From positions 1 through 51,026 of the forward strand of contig MNRS01000026.1 in NCBI GenBank assembly GCA_001916065.1: a DNA stretch of 51,026 nt. Direction: 5' to 3'. Origin of the DNA: Clostridium sp. 28_17 (GTDB taxonomy: Bacteria; Bacillota; Clostridia; TANB77; CAG-508). Of the stretch, positions 43,261 to 51,026 are shown piece by piece. Made by a program: the position numbers and the translations under genes. The notes under the pieces were generated by a model, which was not told the origin of the DNA, made no database searches, and saw nothing but the letters and a program-made list of their open reading frames with translations. Within the stretch, counting starts at the first letter, position 1, and each line of letters begins with the position of its first letter.

Positions 43261-44352
43261 TTATACATTAAATTTAAATAAAACAATATCTCCATCTTGC
43301 ATAATATATTCTTTTCCTTCAGAACGAACAAGTCCCTTTTCCTTTGCTGCAACCATTGACCCTTCTCTAATTAAATCATCATATGATACAACTTCTGCTT
43401 TTATAAATCCTCTTTCTATGTCTGAGTGTATTTTTCCTGCTGCTTGTGGTGCTTTTGTTCCTTTTTTTATTGTCCACGCTCTTACTTCTGGTTCTCCAGC
43501 AGTTAAGAATGACATTAATCCTAACAAGTCATAACTTCTTTTTATAACTTTATCTAAGCCTGATTCTTCTAATCCTAATGCTTCTAGCATTTCTTTTTTG
43601 TCGTCATCTTCTAGTCCAGAAAGTTCTTCTTCTATTTTTACACATAATGGAATAACTTCTGCTTTTTCTGTTGATGCATATTCTTTTACTTGTTTTACTA
43701 ATTCGTCATTTTCTGCATCTTCTAATTGGTCTTCTGATACATTTGCTACATATAAAATTGGTTTTGTTGTTAATAAAAACATGTCTTTTACAAGTACTTG
43801 TTCGTCTTCGTTAAATTCAATTGTTCTTGCTGATTTTCCTTCTTCTAGAACTTTTAGTATTTTTTCTAGTAAGTCTATTTCTTCTTGATATTTTTTATCT
43901 GCTTTTAGATTTTTTCTTGCTTTGTCTAGTCTTTTATTTACTGTTTCTATGTCTGCAAATATTAATTCTAGATTTATTGTTTCTATGTCTCTTATTGGAT
44001 TTACACTTCCGTCTACATGCACAACATTTGAGTCTTCGAAGCATCTTACTACTTCTACTATTGCATCTGTTTCACGAATGTGTGATAAGAATTTGTTTCC
44101 TAGTCCTTCTCCTCTACTTGCTCCTTTTACTAATCCAGCAATGTCTACAAATTCTATTACTGCATGTGTTGTTTTTTCTGGCTTGTACATTTCTGTTAGT
44201 TTGTCTAGTCTTTCGTCTGGTACTGCTACAACTCCTATGTTTGGTTCTATTGTACAGAATGGATAGTTTGCGCATTCTGCTCCTGCTTTTGTTATACTAT
44301 TAAATAATGTACTTTTTCCTACATTTGGTAATCCTACTATTCCTAATTTCAT
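43261..44352 (-). CDS. ychF: Redox-regulated ATPase YchF (Obg family)
   Basis: Universal OLA1/YchF ATPase, 363 residues. The P-loop GLPNVGKSTLFN is at residues 7-18, DIAGLVKGASRGEGLGNKFL follows, and the NxxE motif replaces the usual GTP-specific NKxD. A coiled-coil arm and a C-terminal TGS domain (SEGKEYIMQDGDIVLFKFNV) complete it. It is linked to ribosome and stress functions. GGAGG precedes the ATG. Confidence 0.97.
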   Translation of the reverse strand: MKLGIVGLPNVGKSTLFNSITKAGAECANYPFCTIEPNIGVVAVPDERLDKLTEMYKPEKTTHAVIEFVDIAGLVKGASRGEGLGNKFLSHIRETDAIVEVVRCFEDSNVVHVDGSVNPIRDIETINLELIFADIETVNKRLDKARKNLKADKKYQEEIDLLEKILKVLEEGKSARTIEFNEDEQVLVKDMFLLTTKPILYVANVSEDQLEDAENDELVKQVKEYASTEKAEVIPLCVKIEEELSGLEDDDKKEMLEALGLEESGLDKVIKRSYDLLGLMSFLTAGEPEVRAWTIKKGTKAPQAAGKIHSDIERGFIKAEVVSYDDLIREGSMVAAKEKGLVRSEGKEYIMQDGDIVLFKFNV

Positions 44353-44435
44353 GGTTTCCTCCTCGTTTTTGTTTGCTGTTCAATATATATTATTATATCA
44401 TTTTTTTTTAAGATGTCAAATTTAAAATGAACAAA

Positions 44436-44471
44436 AAATAAAAAGTCTTGATTATAATTGTGTAATCAAGC
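44436..44471 (-). terminator. Terminator of tRNA-Trp
   Basis: Minus-strand stem CTTGATTA/TAATCAAG followed by ACTTTTTATTTTTT, 14 bases past the tRNA CCA end. Confidence 0.8.
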
Positions 44472-44484
44472 CTTTTATACTCAT

Positions 44485-44559
44485 TGGCAGGGGTAGAAGG
44501 ACTCGAACCCTCACAGGCGGTTTTGGAGACCGATGTGCTACCATTGACACTATACCCCT
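44485..44559 (-). tRNA. tRNA-Trp (anticodon CCA)
   Basis: Acceptor AGGGGTA/TACCCCT, anticodon stem-loop CGGTCTCCAAAACCG, T-loop GGTTCGAGTCC, discriminator G and encoded CCA. Confidence 0.96.
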
Positions 44560-44595
44560 ATAATTTAATAAATGTCTTTCCTGAAGACATTTATT

Positions 44596-44624
44596 ATCTT
44601 AACATACTTTTTTTCATTTGACAA
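44596..44624 (-). promoter_or_regulatory. Promoter of tRNA-Trp
   Basis: Minus-strand TTGTCA, 17-base spacer, TAAGAT. A 12-bp perfect hairpin (AATAAATGTCTT/AAGACATTTATT, about 44567-44596) lies between promoter and tRNA. The rest of the 44625-44900 gap shows no gene. Confidence 0.6.
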
Positions 44625-44900
44625 GTATTATGCAAAAAATTTTTATAGTTCTTTTTATTTTGTAATAAAATTTTAATAGTTTTGTAATTTTTTTGTATAA
44701 TTCAATTTTCTTATATCCCTTATATCTTCAAAATTTCTATATTTTTCAATTATTTTTCTCTTGTTTTTTCTCCAATTTTGTGTTATAAATATATACGTAT
44801 TTTATATTCAAGTCTTCAAATCTCAAAATTTCCACAAACATTTTTTTTACAAACACACTTCATTATTTTTTCAACCATACAATATTATACCAAAAAGGAT

Positions 44901-45495
44901 GTGATTTATATTACAAATTTATTTAAAAAAATTCTATTCATAATTATTTTATTTTCAATATTTATATCAATATTTTTTATTCCAATAATCCAAAACAATA
45001 ACATTAGTTCAGTAGATTCATCAAATAAAGAAATACTTGGCTTTAATCCTGATGGTTTTTTATGGCCACTGCCAGGATATACAATTATAAGTTCTCCGTT
45101 TGGGCCAAGGAAGTCTCCGACTGGCGGTACTTCTGGTTTTCATCATGGTACAGATATCCCTGCACCCGAAGGTACAAAATTTGTTGCTATAAATGATGGT
45201 GAAATTACCTTCTGTTCGTTCCTTGGAGCAGGCGGTTATACCATCACTCTTTCTTTTGATAATCTCAAAGTTACTTATTGTCATGCTTCCCCTAATTTTA
45301 TTGTTAAAGTTGGTGATTTTGTAAAGCAAGGTCAAGTTATTGGATATGTTGGACCAAAATATGTTTATGGTGTTCCTGGTAATCCATATAAAGATAGTAC
45401 TGGAAAACCAACCAATGGCTCTACAACAGGATGCCATCTACATTTACGGTTTTAGAATTGATAATGAATATGTAAATCCATTAAATTATTTTTAG
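44901..45495 (+). CDS. M23 peptidase (LytM-type), membrane-anchored; one +1 frame change at CGG
   Basis: Zinc endopeptidase acting on peptidoglycan cross-links. An N-terminal membrane helix (LFKKILFIIILFSIFISIFF) is followed by the LytM domain. Its Zn ligands are in GFHHGTD and the late HLHL motif, with CHASP between. The zero frame stops just after HLHLRF at 45455. Skipping the C of CGG at 45447 gives HLHLGFRIDNEYVNPLNYF and a TAG at 45493, the normal ending of the family, 197 residues in total. The start is uncertain. AAAAAGGATGTGAT lies just upstream: GTG at 44901 is too close to it, and ATT at 44910 has better spacing. Confidence 0.85.
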
Positions 45496-45496
45496 A

Positions 45497-45542
45497 AAAA
45501 AAGATTGTAAGTAACTATATAATTTAACTTACAATCTTTTTA
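45497..45542 (+). terminator. Terminator of the M23 peptidase gene
   Basis: A 14-bp stem AAAAGATTGTAAGT/ACTTACAATCTTTT with T following, placed directly after the shifted-frame stop at 45495. This supports that stop as the true gene end. Confidence 0.85.
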
Positions 45543-45598
45543 TATTATATTAACATTATCCAAATTTTCGATAATACTTTTAATGCTCTCTTATATTC

Positions 45599-45808
45599 CT
45601 ATTTTTCTGTATCTTCACATCCTGAACATCCACAGCAGTTTCCTGCACATCCGTCTTCTTCATCTTCATATGGATCTCCAAATTCATATATATCTTCTTG
45701 TATTTGGTCTATAATTTGTTGCATTTTATCCATTTTTTTTGTCATCTTTTTTTGATTTTCTTTTAATTCTTCAACTTCTTTTAAAAGTTTTTCAATTTGT
45801 TCATTCAT
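45599..45808 (-). CDS. Small coiled-coil, Cys-rich protein, 69 aa
   Basis: The first 45 residues form a heptad-patterned coiled coil (KLLKEVEELKENQKKMTKKM). The tail is acidic and then CAGNCCGCSGC, five cysteines likely to bind metal. It starts three bases after the efp stop on the same strand, so it is co-transcribed with efp. The combination is reminiscent of small clostridial zinc-binding proteins of unknown role. Function not known. Confidence 0.75.
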   Translation of the reverse strand: MNEQIEKLLKEVEELKENQKKMTKKMDKMQQIIDQIQEDIYEFGDPYEDEEDGCAGNCCGCSGCEDTEK

Positions 45809-45811
45809 ATT

Positions 45812-46378
45812 CTATACTCTCTCCATATATTCACATGTTCTTGTATCAATTTTTAATACATCACCGATATTTACAAACATTGGAACTTGTAACTCTAAAC
45901 CTGTTTCTAATGTTGCTGGTTTTCCTGATGTTGTTGTTGTGTTTCCAGCAAATCCTGGTTCTGTATATGTTACTTCTAATTCAACAAATGTTGGAGGTTC
46001 AACTGCAAATACTTTACCTTTGTATGAAAGAATTGTAACTTCCATATTTTCTTTTAAATATTTTAAGCAATCTCCTAATGTATCTTTGTTTAAAGGCATT
46101 TGGTCATATGTTTCATTATCCATAAAATAATATAAATCTCCATCTGCATATAAATATTGCATTGCTTTCTTTTCAATTTCTGCTCCTGGATATTTATCTG
46201 ATGGGTTAAATGTTTTTTCTAATGTTGCTCCTGTTATTACATTTTTTAATTTTGTTCTTACAAATGCTGAACCTTTTCCTGGTTTTACGTGTTGAAATTC
46301 AACTACTCTAAATACGTTTCCTTCCATTTCGAATGTTGTTCCGTTTCTAAAATCTCCTGCTGAGTATACTCCTGCCAT
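45812..46378 (-). CDS. efp: Elongation factor P
   Basis: Relieves ribosome stalling at polyproline stretches. It has three OB-like domains in 188 residues. The modified-lysine loop is KPGKGSAFVRTKLKN (Lys at the loop tip, about residue 34). The C-terminal signature GLELQVPMFVNIGDVLKIDTRT is intact. GGGAG precedes the ATG. The operon continues to the Cys-rich small protein and starts downstream of pepP, a common clostridial pairing. Confidence 0.97.
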   Translation of the reverse strand: MAGVYSAGDFRNGTTFEMEGNVFRVVEFQHVKPGKGSAFVRTKLKNVITGATLEKTFNPSDKYPGAEIEKKAMQYLYADGDLYYFMDNETYDQMPLNKDTLGDCLKYLKENMEVTILSYKGKVFAVEPPTFVELEVTYTEPGFAGNTTTTSGKPATLETGLELQVPMFVNIGDVLKIDTRTCEYMERV

Positions 46379-46611
46379 TTTTATTTCTCCCTTCTCTTGC
46401 TTTGCTATTCATTGCCATCCACTTAGGATGCCAAGTCTTTTTTGCTTTGCTTTCTCATAATTTTTATTTTTTACTTTTTTATTTTACTACATATTCTAAG
46501 AAAAATCAACCCTTTTGGGAAAATATCGTTTTGTCCAAACCACTATTGGTTATAATTTATAGTCCATTTTTTAACTTCTTTTAGTAAAATTGTCCCCAAA
46601 AAATAGCATTA

Positions 46612-47670
46612 CTAAATAATAACATAACCTTTTTCTGAATTAGTTAAACTTACACATCCAAATTTAGTTATTTGGACTGTATCTTCTATCCTAACACCAA
46701 ATTTTCCTGGAATATAGATTCCTGGTTCATCTGTAACAACCATATTTTCTTTTAAATTTGTATCATGTCTAATTCCTACATATGGTGGCTCATGTATTTC
46801 TAAACCAACACCATGACCTAGGCTATGAATTAAATCATATCCATTTAATTTAAAGTCATTTTCTACCATCTTTGTAACCTGTCTTGTACTTGCACCTTCT
46901 TTATATTGGTCTAACGCAAACTCTTGGTTATTTAAAACTAGGTCATAAACTCGTTTCATTTCTTCAGTCGGCTCGCCAACAAAAAATGTTCTTGTCATAT
47001 CTGAACAATATCCATTAACTTTACATCCCATATCTATTGTAATTATGTCATGTTCTTGTATTTTTCTGTTTGATGGAACTGCATGTGGTTTTGATGAATT
47101 TTCACCTGATGCAACTATTGTATCAAATGATGTTCCGTCTGTTCTTTCAATATAATAATCATCAATTTCTTTTGCTATTTGCTTTTCTGTCATCCCTGGT
47201 TTTATATAACTTAAAATATATTTAAAGCAGTCATCTGTAATATTACATGCTTTTATAATGTTGCTAATTTCTTCATCATCTTTTATCATTCTTTGCTTTT
47301 CAATTATATATTCTGTTTCTACAAAATTATGTATTTTGTACTTTCTTATATATTCTTTATATGTTGCATATGATATGTAATGCTCTTCAAAACCAACATT
47401 TTCACAAAACATAAAGATATTCTCATAATCATCTTTTGATAAATCATTTACATCATAAACTATTATTTCGTCAAACAATGTCAATATACTATGTACATAT
47501 TCTATATATCTTCCGTCTGTTATATACATATTTTCTTTGGGTGTAATAACTAAAGTTCCCTCTGCATCTATATTTGTTAGATATTTTATATTTATCGGAT
47601 TTGATATTATTATTCCCTGCATGTCTAAACTTGACATTTTATTTCTTAGCCATTGAAGTTTTTGATTCAT
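46612..47670 (-). CDS. pepP: Xaa-Pro aminopeptidase (M24 family)
   Basis: 352 residues: an N-terminal creatinase-like domain, then the pita-bread domain with dinuclear metal ligands. These are Asp in TIDMGCKVNGYCSDMTRTFF, His in HSLGHGVGLEIHEPP, and Glu in VVTDEPGIYIPGKFGVRIED. It removes N-terminal residues before proline. It lies directly upstream of efp, an arrangement common in Firmicutes. GGGGGA lies upstream of the ATG. Confidence 0.95.
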   Translation of the reverse strand: MNQKLQWLRNKMSSLDMQGIIISNPINIKYLTNIDAEGTLVITPKENMYITDGRYIEYVHSILTLFDEIIVYDVNDLSKDDYENIFMFCENVGFEEHYISYATYKEYIRKYKIHNFVETEYIIEKQRMIKDDEEISNIIKACNITDDCFKYILSYIKPGMTEKQIAKEIDDYYIERTDGTSFDTIVASGENSSKPHAVPSNRKIQEHDIITIDMGCKVNGYCSDMTRTFFVGEPTEEMKRVYDLVLNNQEFALDQYKEGASTRQVTKMVENDFKLNGYDLIHSLGHGVGLEIHEPPYVGIRHDTNLKENMVVTDEPGIYIPGKFGVRIEDTVQITKFGCVSLTNSEKGYVII

Positions 47671-47691
47671 TTGTAAACTTCCCCCTTTTTT

Positions 47692-47835
47692 AATTTTTCG
47701 GGATTTGGGGACGGGTCTTTAATCCCGAAAAATTTTTTTGAACTTTTTAGGAATTAAAGGTACATCCCTCAATCCTGAAAAGTTTTATTTTGAACTTTTT
47801 AGGGATTAAAGACCCGTCCCCAAATCCCGAATTTT
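47692..47835. repeat. Tandem cluster of three GGGGACGGGTC-loop hairpins
   Basis: Copies at 47692-47734 (opposite orientation), 47741-47785 (degenerate loop GGTACATCCCTC) and 47793-47835. The arms differ between copies yet remain paired: CGGGATT/AATCCCG, AGGAATT/AATCCTG, AGGGATT/AATCCCG. They occupy the whole gap between the prepilin peptidase stop and pepP. Confidence 0.8.
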
Positions 47836-48587
47836 TATTTTGCATATAGTCCTAATGTAAAGAACATTAGTAATGCATATTTTATTGTTTCGAATGGTAC
47901 AAATATACTTACGAATGTTCCTATTACTATAAAAGGTCCAAATGGTATGTATTCATCCATTTTTTTGATTTTTGTTGCTAATAATATTACGCTTAATATT
48001 GCTCCTATTAAGAATGAAACAAGTGTTATTGCAATTATATTTGATAAGCCAAAGTATAATCCTAATGCTCCCATTAGTTTTACATCACCAAATCCCATTG
48101 CTTCTTTTCCATATATTGCTCCACCTATTAATGTTATAAGTAGGAATATTCCTCCTCCTGCAAGCATTCCTAGTGCCATATTTATTGTTATTGCTACATC
48201 TGATAATCCATATAGAAATGCTATTACTAAGCCTATTTCGAACATTGTTAAGTTTAGTCTATTTGGTATTATTTGTAATTTGTAATCTATAACAAATGCA
48301 GATAATAACATTGGTGTTAATATTAGATATTTTATTAAATCTAAGTTCGCTATGAACGTGTTTTTTATTCCATAAAAATATAATAGTGCTACATATATTG
48401 CCGCAGTTACAAACATTAATATATAATTTGGTTTGAATTCTGCAAAATATTCTGTAAATAATTCTTTTGAAAAGACTTTTTTATAGTCTGGCAATCTTTT
48501 GTTCATCCAGTCTACAAACATTCCTACAAAAAGTCCTATTATTGCAAATACTGCATAATATGCTATGTGTGTTTCATTAATATACAT
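47835..48587 (-). CDS. Prepilin peptidase (A24 aspartic protease)
   Basis: Membrane protein of 250 residues with about seven hydrophobic segments. The two catalytic aspartates are in FVIDYKLQIIPNRL and the GxGD motif AMGFGDVKLMGALG. The cysteine-bearing N-methylation domain of full PilD is absent. It cleaves type IV pilin or pseudopilin signal peptides. No pilin gene is in the window, but its substrate could be a surface protein such as the one at the window end. It overlaps the yqeG stop by 11 bases (coupled). Confidence 0.9.
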   Translation of the reverse strand: MYINETHIAYYAVFAIIGLFVGMFVDWMNKRLPDYKKVFSKELFTEYFAEFKPNYILMFVTAAIYVALLYFYGIKNTFIANLDLIKYLILTPMLLSAFVIDYKLQIIPNRLNLTMFEIGLVIAFLYGLSDVAITINMALGMLAGGGIFLLITLIGGAIYGKEAMGFGDVKLMGALGLYFGLSNIIAITLVSFLIGAILSVILLATKIKKMDEYIPFGPFIVIGTFVSIFVPFETIKYALLMFFTLGLYAK

Positions 48588-49095
48588 CTTTATTTTTCTC
48601 CTCTTTTGCTTTAAAAGTATTTTTTATTTTATTTTCTATTGGTCTTTTCCACGCTGTGTACCAGTAGTCTTTTTTTTCGTCTATTGGGTCTACTAATATT
48701 GTAAACATGTTACTTCTGTTTCCTCCTAGTACGTCTGTGAATATTTGGTCTCCTACTACTGCTATATTTTCTGGTTTTATTTTTGTTTCTTTTTGTATGT
48801 ATTTGAATCCTCTTTTTAGTGGCTTCATTGCAAGGTGTTTATATGGTATTTGTAGTGTTTTTGCTACTGTTTCTACTTTTTCTTTGTTGTTTGTGTTTGA
48901 TAGTATGTATAGTTTTATTCCTTGTCCTTTCATTTCTTTTGCCCATTGTTTTACTTCTTCTGATAAGTTTTTATAGTAGTCTATTAGTGTGTTGTCTACG
49001 TCTAGTATCAGTAGTTTTATTTTATTTTTTAGTAGTGTTTCTATTGTTATTTCTTCTACTTTTTTGTAGTAGAGATTTGGATATATTTTTTTCAT
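48577..49095 (-). CDS. YqeG family HAD-IIIA phosphatase
   Basis: 172 residues. HAD motif I is LLILDVDNTLID (about residue 28), motif II ILSNTNN, and motif IV VGDQIFTDVLGGN. This is the YqeG/Gep4-like group, whose mitochondrial member dephosphorylates phosphatidylglycerophosphate. The ATG at 49095 follows AAAGG; an earlier start lacks a ribosome site. It is co-transcribed with the prepilin peptidase gene. Confidence 0.92.
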   Translation of the reverse strand: MKKIYPNLYYKKVEEITIETLLKNKIKLLILDVDNTLIDYYKNLSEEVKQWAKEMKGQGIKLYILSNTNNKEKVETVAKTLQIPYKHLAMKPLKRGFKYIQKETKIKPENIAVVGDQIFTDVLGGNRSNMFTILVDPIDEKKDYWYTAWKRPIENKIKNTFKAKEEKNKDVY

Positions 49096-49113
49096 TTTTA
49101 TTTTTCCTTTCTC

Positions 49114-49156
49114 AAGGTACAAACTTGGTTGGGAAAGAATTAAATTTTCCAACCTT
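49114..49156 (-). other. Candidate leader hairpin upstream of yqeG
   Basis: Minus strand: AAGGTTGG pairs with CCAACC around 16 bases, followed by AAGTTTGTACCTT and then the ribosome site. The right side matches the thrS leader closely. Confidence 0.4.
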
Positions 49157-49240
49157 CTGCGCTCTTTCTTTTGTTTTTTGGTATCTATATAATATCAATA
49201 TGGGTAGGATTTGTCAAGAAATTTGAAAAAATTTAAACAA

Positions 49241-49313
49241 TCAAAAAAATCACTCTAAACCCAGTTTTCAATATATTTTCATTGAAATCTTTACTAAATT
49301 TTAGAGTGATTTT
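49241..49313 (-). terminator. Terminator after the Rpn remnant
   Basis: A 14-bp perfect stem AAAATCACTCTAAA/TTTAGAGTGATTTT with a smaller inner hairpin; the minus-strand side ends in seven T. Confidence 0.7.
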
Positions 49314-49339
49314 AATTTCAAACGATTTCTTAATTAAAT

Positions 49340-49750
49340 TTATAATTTTTCTATTTCTTCTTTTGTAAGTCCTGTTGTTTGACTTATTATTTCAATTGAT
49401 ATTTTCTGTTGCAATAATTTTTTTGCAACAGCTTTTATTCCCTTGTAATATCCTGCATCCTCAGTTGCCTTTTGATCTAATATGTATTTTTCCCTTAGTT
49501 CCGATAAATATCTTTCATGTTCATCTCCACTAATTTTTTCTAATTCCCTTTGTGCTTTTTTTACTTCTTCATTTTCGTCCATCTTTACCACCTCTGGATT
49601 TTCTATAAATTTCACCCAAGAGTTCATTTGTTTTCTATTATTTTCTTTATATTTAATGAACTTCGGTAATTCAATTATATATAATTCCATGACGTCTGTC
49701 AATATAATTTGATGGTATTGTTCTTCTCTAATTTGCCATTTTTTGGATAT
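49340..49750 (-). pseudogene. Rpn/PD-(D/E)XK nuclease family transposase, C-terminal fragment
   Basis: The readable frame begins KKWQIREEQYHQ just after a stop codon at 49751 and continues ILTDVMELYIIELPKF to a C-terminal helical region ending LTKEEIEKL. This matches the C-terminal half of recombination-promoting nucleases (Rpn/PDDEXK_2). The N-terminal catalytic half is missing, so the gene is truncated. An internal TTG or ATG could still start a 120-residue product, but no good ribosome site is seen. It is probably a decayed mobile gene. Confidence 0.75.
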
Positions 49751-49795
49751 TTAGGAATTTTTTTAATGAACATAAAATAAAAATATTTTTAAAAT

Positions 49796-49838
49796 TAAAA
49801 AGATGGTAATATTAATTCGTTTCCAAATATCACCATCC
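49796..49838 (-). terminator. Terminator of the SUMF1-like gene
   Basis: Stem GATGGT-ATATT pairing with AATAT-ACCATC (one bulge); on the minus strand it is followed by TTTTTAATTTT. Confidence 0.65.
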
Positions 49839-49904
49839 AAAAAAATATTAAAAATTTGCATACTAATCTAGATAAGTTCTTCATTCTGTTTATATATCAA
49901 AATA

Positions 49905-51026
49905 CTACTGAGCGACCAACACTGAGCGGAACCCATCAGCGTAACCGCTATTGCCAGTAGTACGAGCGAAATAGAACAAACCGGCATCACTGGTATTCCA
50001 ATAACTGCCACCGCGTCTGAAAAACGGACCGTAGGCTCCAACGAAGTAAGAGTAGTCAGAGTACCATGATGTTTGGCCTAAACCGGCTGTTGAAGTTTCA
50101 CGTATTGCATCTCCATATATTTTTGTATTTGCTGCATAATTAGCTTTACTTGCATCATCTAAAGATTGTCCTTTAGATTCACCAGTTGGATACACAGTTA
50201 CATATTCAGAGCTTTTTCCATTATTTAAGGCATTCATTATTGCTTTTCCATAAGTATTAAGATTTCCACTATCATTACCATTATTTACTATCGCTGCTGT
50301 TCTTTCCCATGTTCCTCCTGACATATCATATATTCCATATATTGTTCCTGTACAACTTGCTGTCTGTCCTTCTTTTTCTGTCCATTTATATACTTTTTCA
50401 GTTGAAGAAACTGGTCTAGCATCCTCAAGTTTTGTATCACCCTCTTGTAAAGTCTTTGCAGCATATCCTGTTACTGCATATATTGTTGGTTTACTATTAT
50501 TTAGTGTTAAATTATTAATTCTTATATTTGTTCCATTTAATCCATATTGACTTTGTCCTAAGTATGAAACTGCTCCCCATTCACTATTTTTTATCAAATG
50601 GCTATCTGTTTCTTTATTACTTAATTTATATATATTATTACCATCTGTTAAAGCTCTTGATATACTAAATGCATCACTATGGTTTATATAATTCATTGAG
50701 TATGTTAAACCTTGAAATGTTGGATATTTTATTGCTGTTGTTTTAATTTCTTGCCGGTTGTGATGAATCTGATGATGTTCCTGCTTCCCCAGACCATACC
50801 CAAGAAGTTGATTGACTATAATTTACATTACTATCTACTTTATCTGCATTATTATTTCCACCAGCATATCCTGCTTCAAATTTTGATACCCAAATACCTG
50901 TTAATTCTTTTTTCCATCCGCCATTAACATAACCAATATTACTTTCGTTTGTAAATGCTGGATGTACTACATAATCTTTTGTTGCATCTGGGATATCTGT
51001 TTCTGATGTTTGCCTTTTTGCTGTTT
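49905..51026 (-). CDS. SUMF1/C-type-lectin-fold surface protein, 5' end outside window, one frame break
   Basis: The C-terminal 263 residues form an FGE-sulfatase (SUMF1)-like fold: NSEWGAVSYLGQS, IYGIYDMSGGTWERT and the end FFRRGGSYWNTSDAGL then GFRSVLVAQ. The upstream part (50743-51026) is in another frame, contains VNGGWKKELTGIWVSKFEAG and ends at TAA at 50743. Joining the two needs one +1 shift near 50743-50760, not at an in-frame CGG. The last about 200 bases are much richer in GC than the rest. This end resembles variable regions of diversity-generating retroelement targets, but no template repeat or reverse transcriptase is in the window. Confidence 0.75.

Noticed and set aside
49340..49900. 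Template repeat or reverse transcriptase downstream of the SUMF1-like gene
   Set aside because: The region holds only the truncated Rpn gene and two terminators; no near-copy of the variable-looking end was seen.

Overview
The window reads as chromosome of a low-GC, endospore-forming Bacillota (Clostridia), probably an uncultured gut-type lineage. This rests on SpoVM, SpoIIM, a YqxK/EndoQ-like PHP protein next to spoIIM and xerD (the Bacillus/Clostridia synteny), a Zn-ribbon L28, a tmRNA with tag (A)AKNEELAYAA, strong GGAGG ribosome sites, LPxTG and lipobox signals, and very AT-rich intergenic DNA. No rRNA, CRISPR array, prophage or complete insertion sequence was found.

Layout. 1-2.1 kb: remnant of a mobile element (a fused serine recombinase/MobV relaxase gene plus small ORFs) abutting the 3' end of ssrA (tmRNA). 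2.7-3.9 kb: an M14 peptidoglycan peptidase gene that needs four +1 frame changes, followed by a 51-codon ORF. 3.9-7.3 kb: tig-clpP-clpX. 7.5-9.1 kb: rpmB, spoVM with a small membrane-protein gene, nth. 9.1-13.8 kb: an envelope cluster (flippase-like protein, two GT8 glycosyltransferases, two PlsC-type acyltransferases). 13.9-20.4 kb: thrS, xerD, spoIIM, EndoQ-like, two unknown genes, rnhA. 20.5-33.4 kb: tmcAL (ylbM), glycogen phosphorylase, NfeD/SPFH pair, pyk, acyl-ACP thioesterase, pgi, a Cys-rich mini-protein, acyl-CoA synthetase. 33.6-33.9 kb: tRNA-Val, -Asp, -Phe. 34-42.5 kb: Y-family polymerase with its small partner under a likely LexA site, dprA, folD, a lipoprotein, an S66 peptidase, ligA. 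42.7-49.1 kb: an LPxTG mini-protein, ychF, tRNA-Trp, an M23 peptidase gene (one +1 frame change), efp, pepP, prepilin peptidase, yqeG. 49.3-51 kb: an Rpn-nuclease remnant and a frame-broken, partial SUMF1/C-type-lectin-fold surface protein whose 3' end resembles a diversity-generating-retroelement variable region.

Main observation. Both cell-wall peptidase genes are interrupted only by +1 shifts, and all five shifts share one signature. The zero-frame codon is CGG, and skipping its C restores a glycine codon (GGG, GGA, GGT, GGT, GGT) at positions where the family expects glycine. In my by-eye check of every CGG in the sense strand of the other genes, CGG was never in frame in the conserved genes. 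It was in frame only in two small accessory genes (35906 and 38359) and in the 51-codon ORF. This pattern suggests programmed or hungry-codon +1 frameshifting (or four-base CGGN decoding as Gly) controlling peptidoglycan hydrolases, rather than random decay.

A second theme is intergenic hairpins. Two families share a GGGGAC core but have site-specific, compensating stems. In one copy the outer arms are an inverted duplication of the 3' end of nth. All numbers are by-eye counts; no database search was possible.
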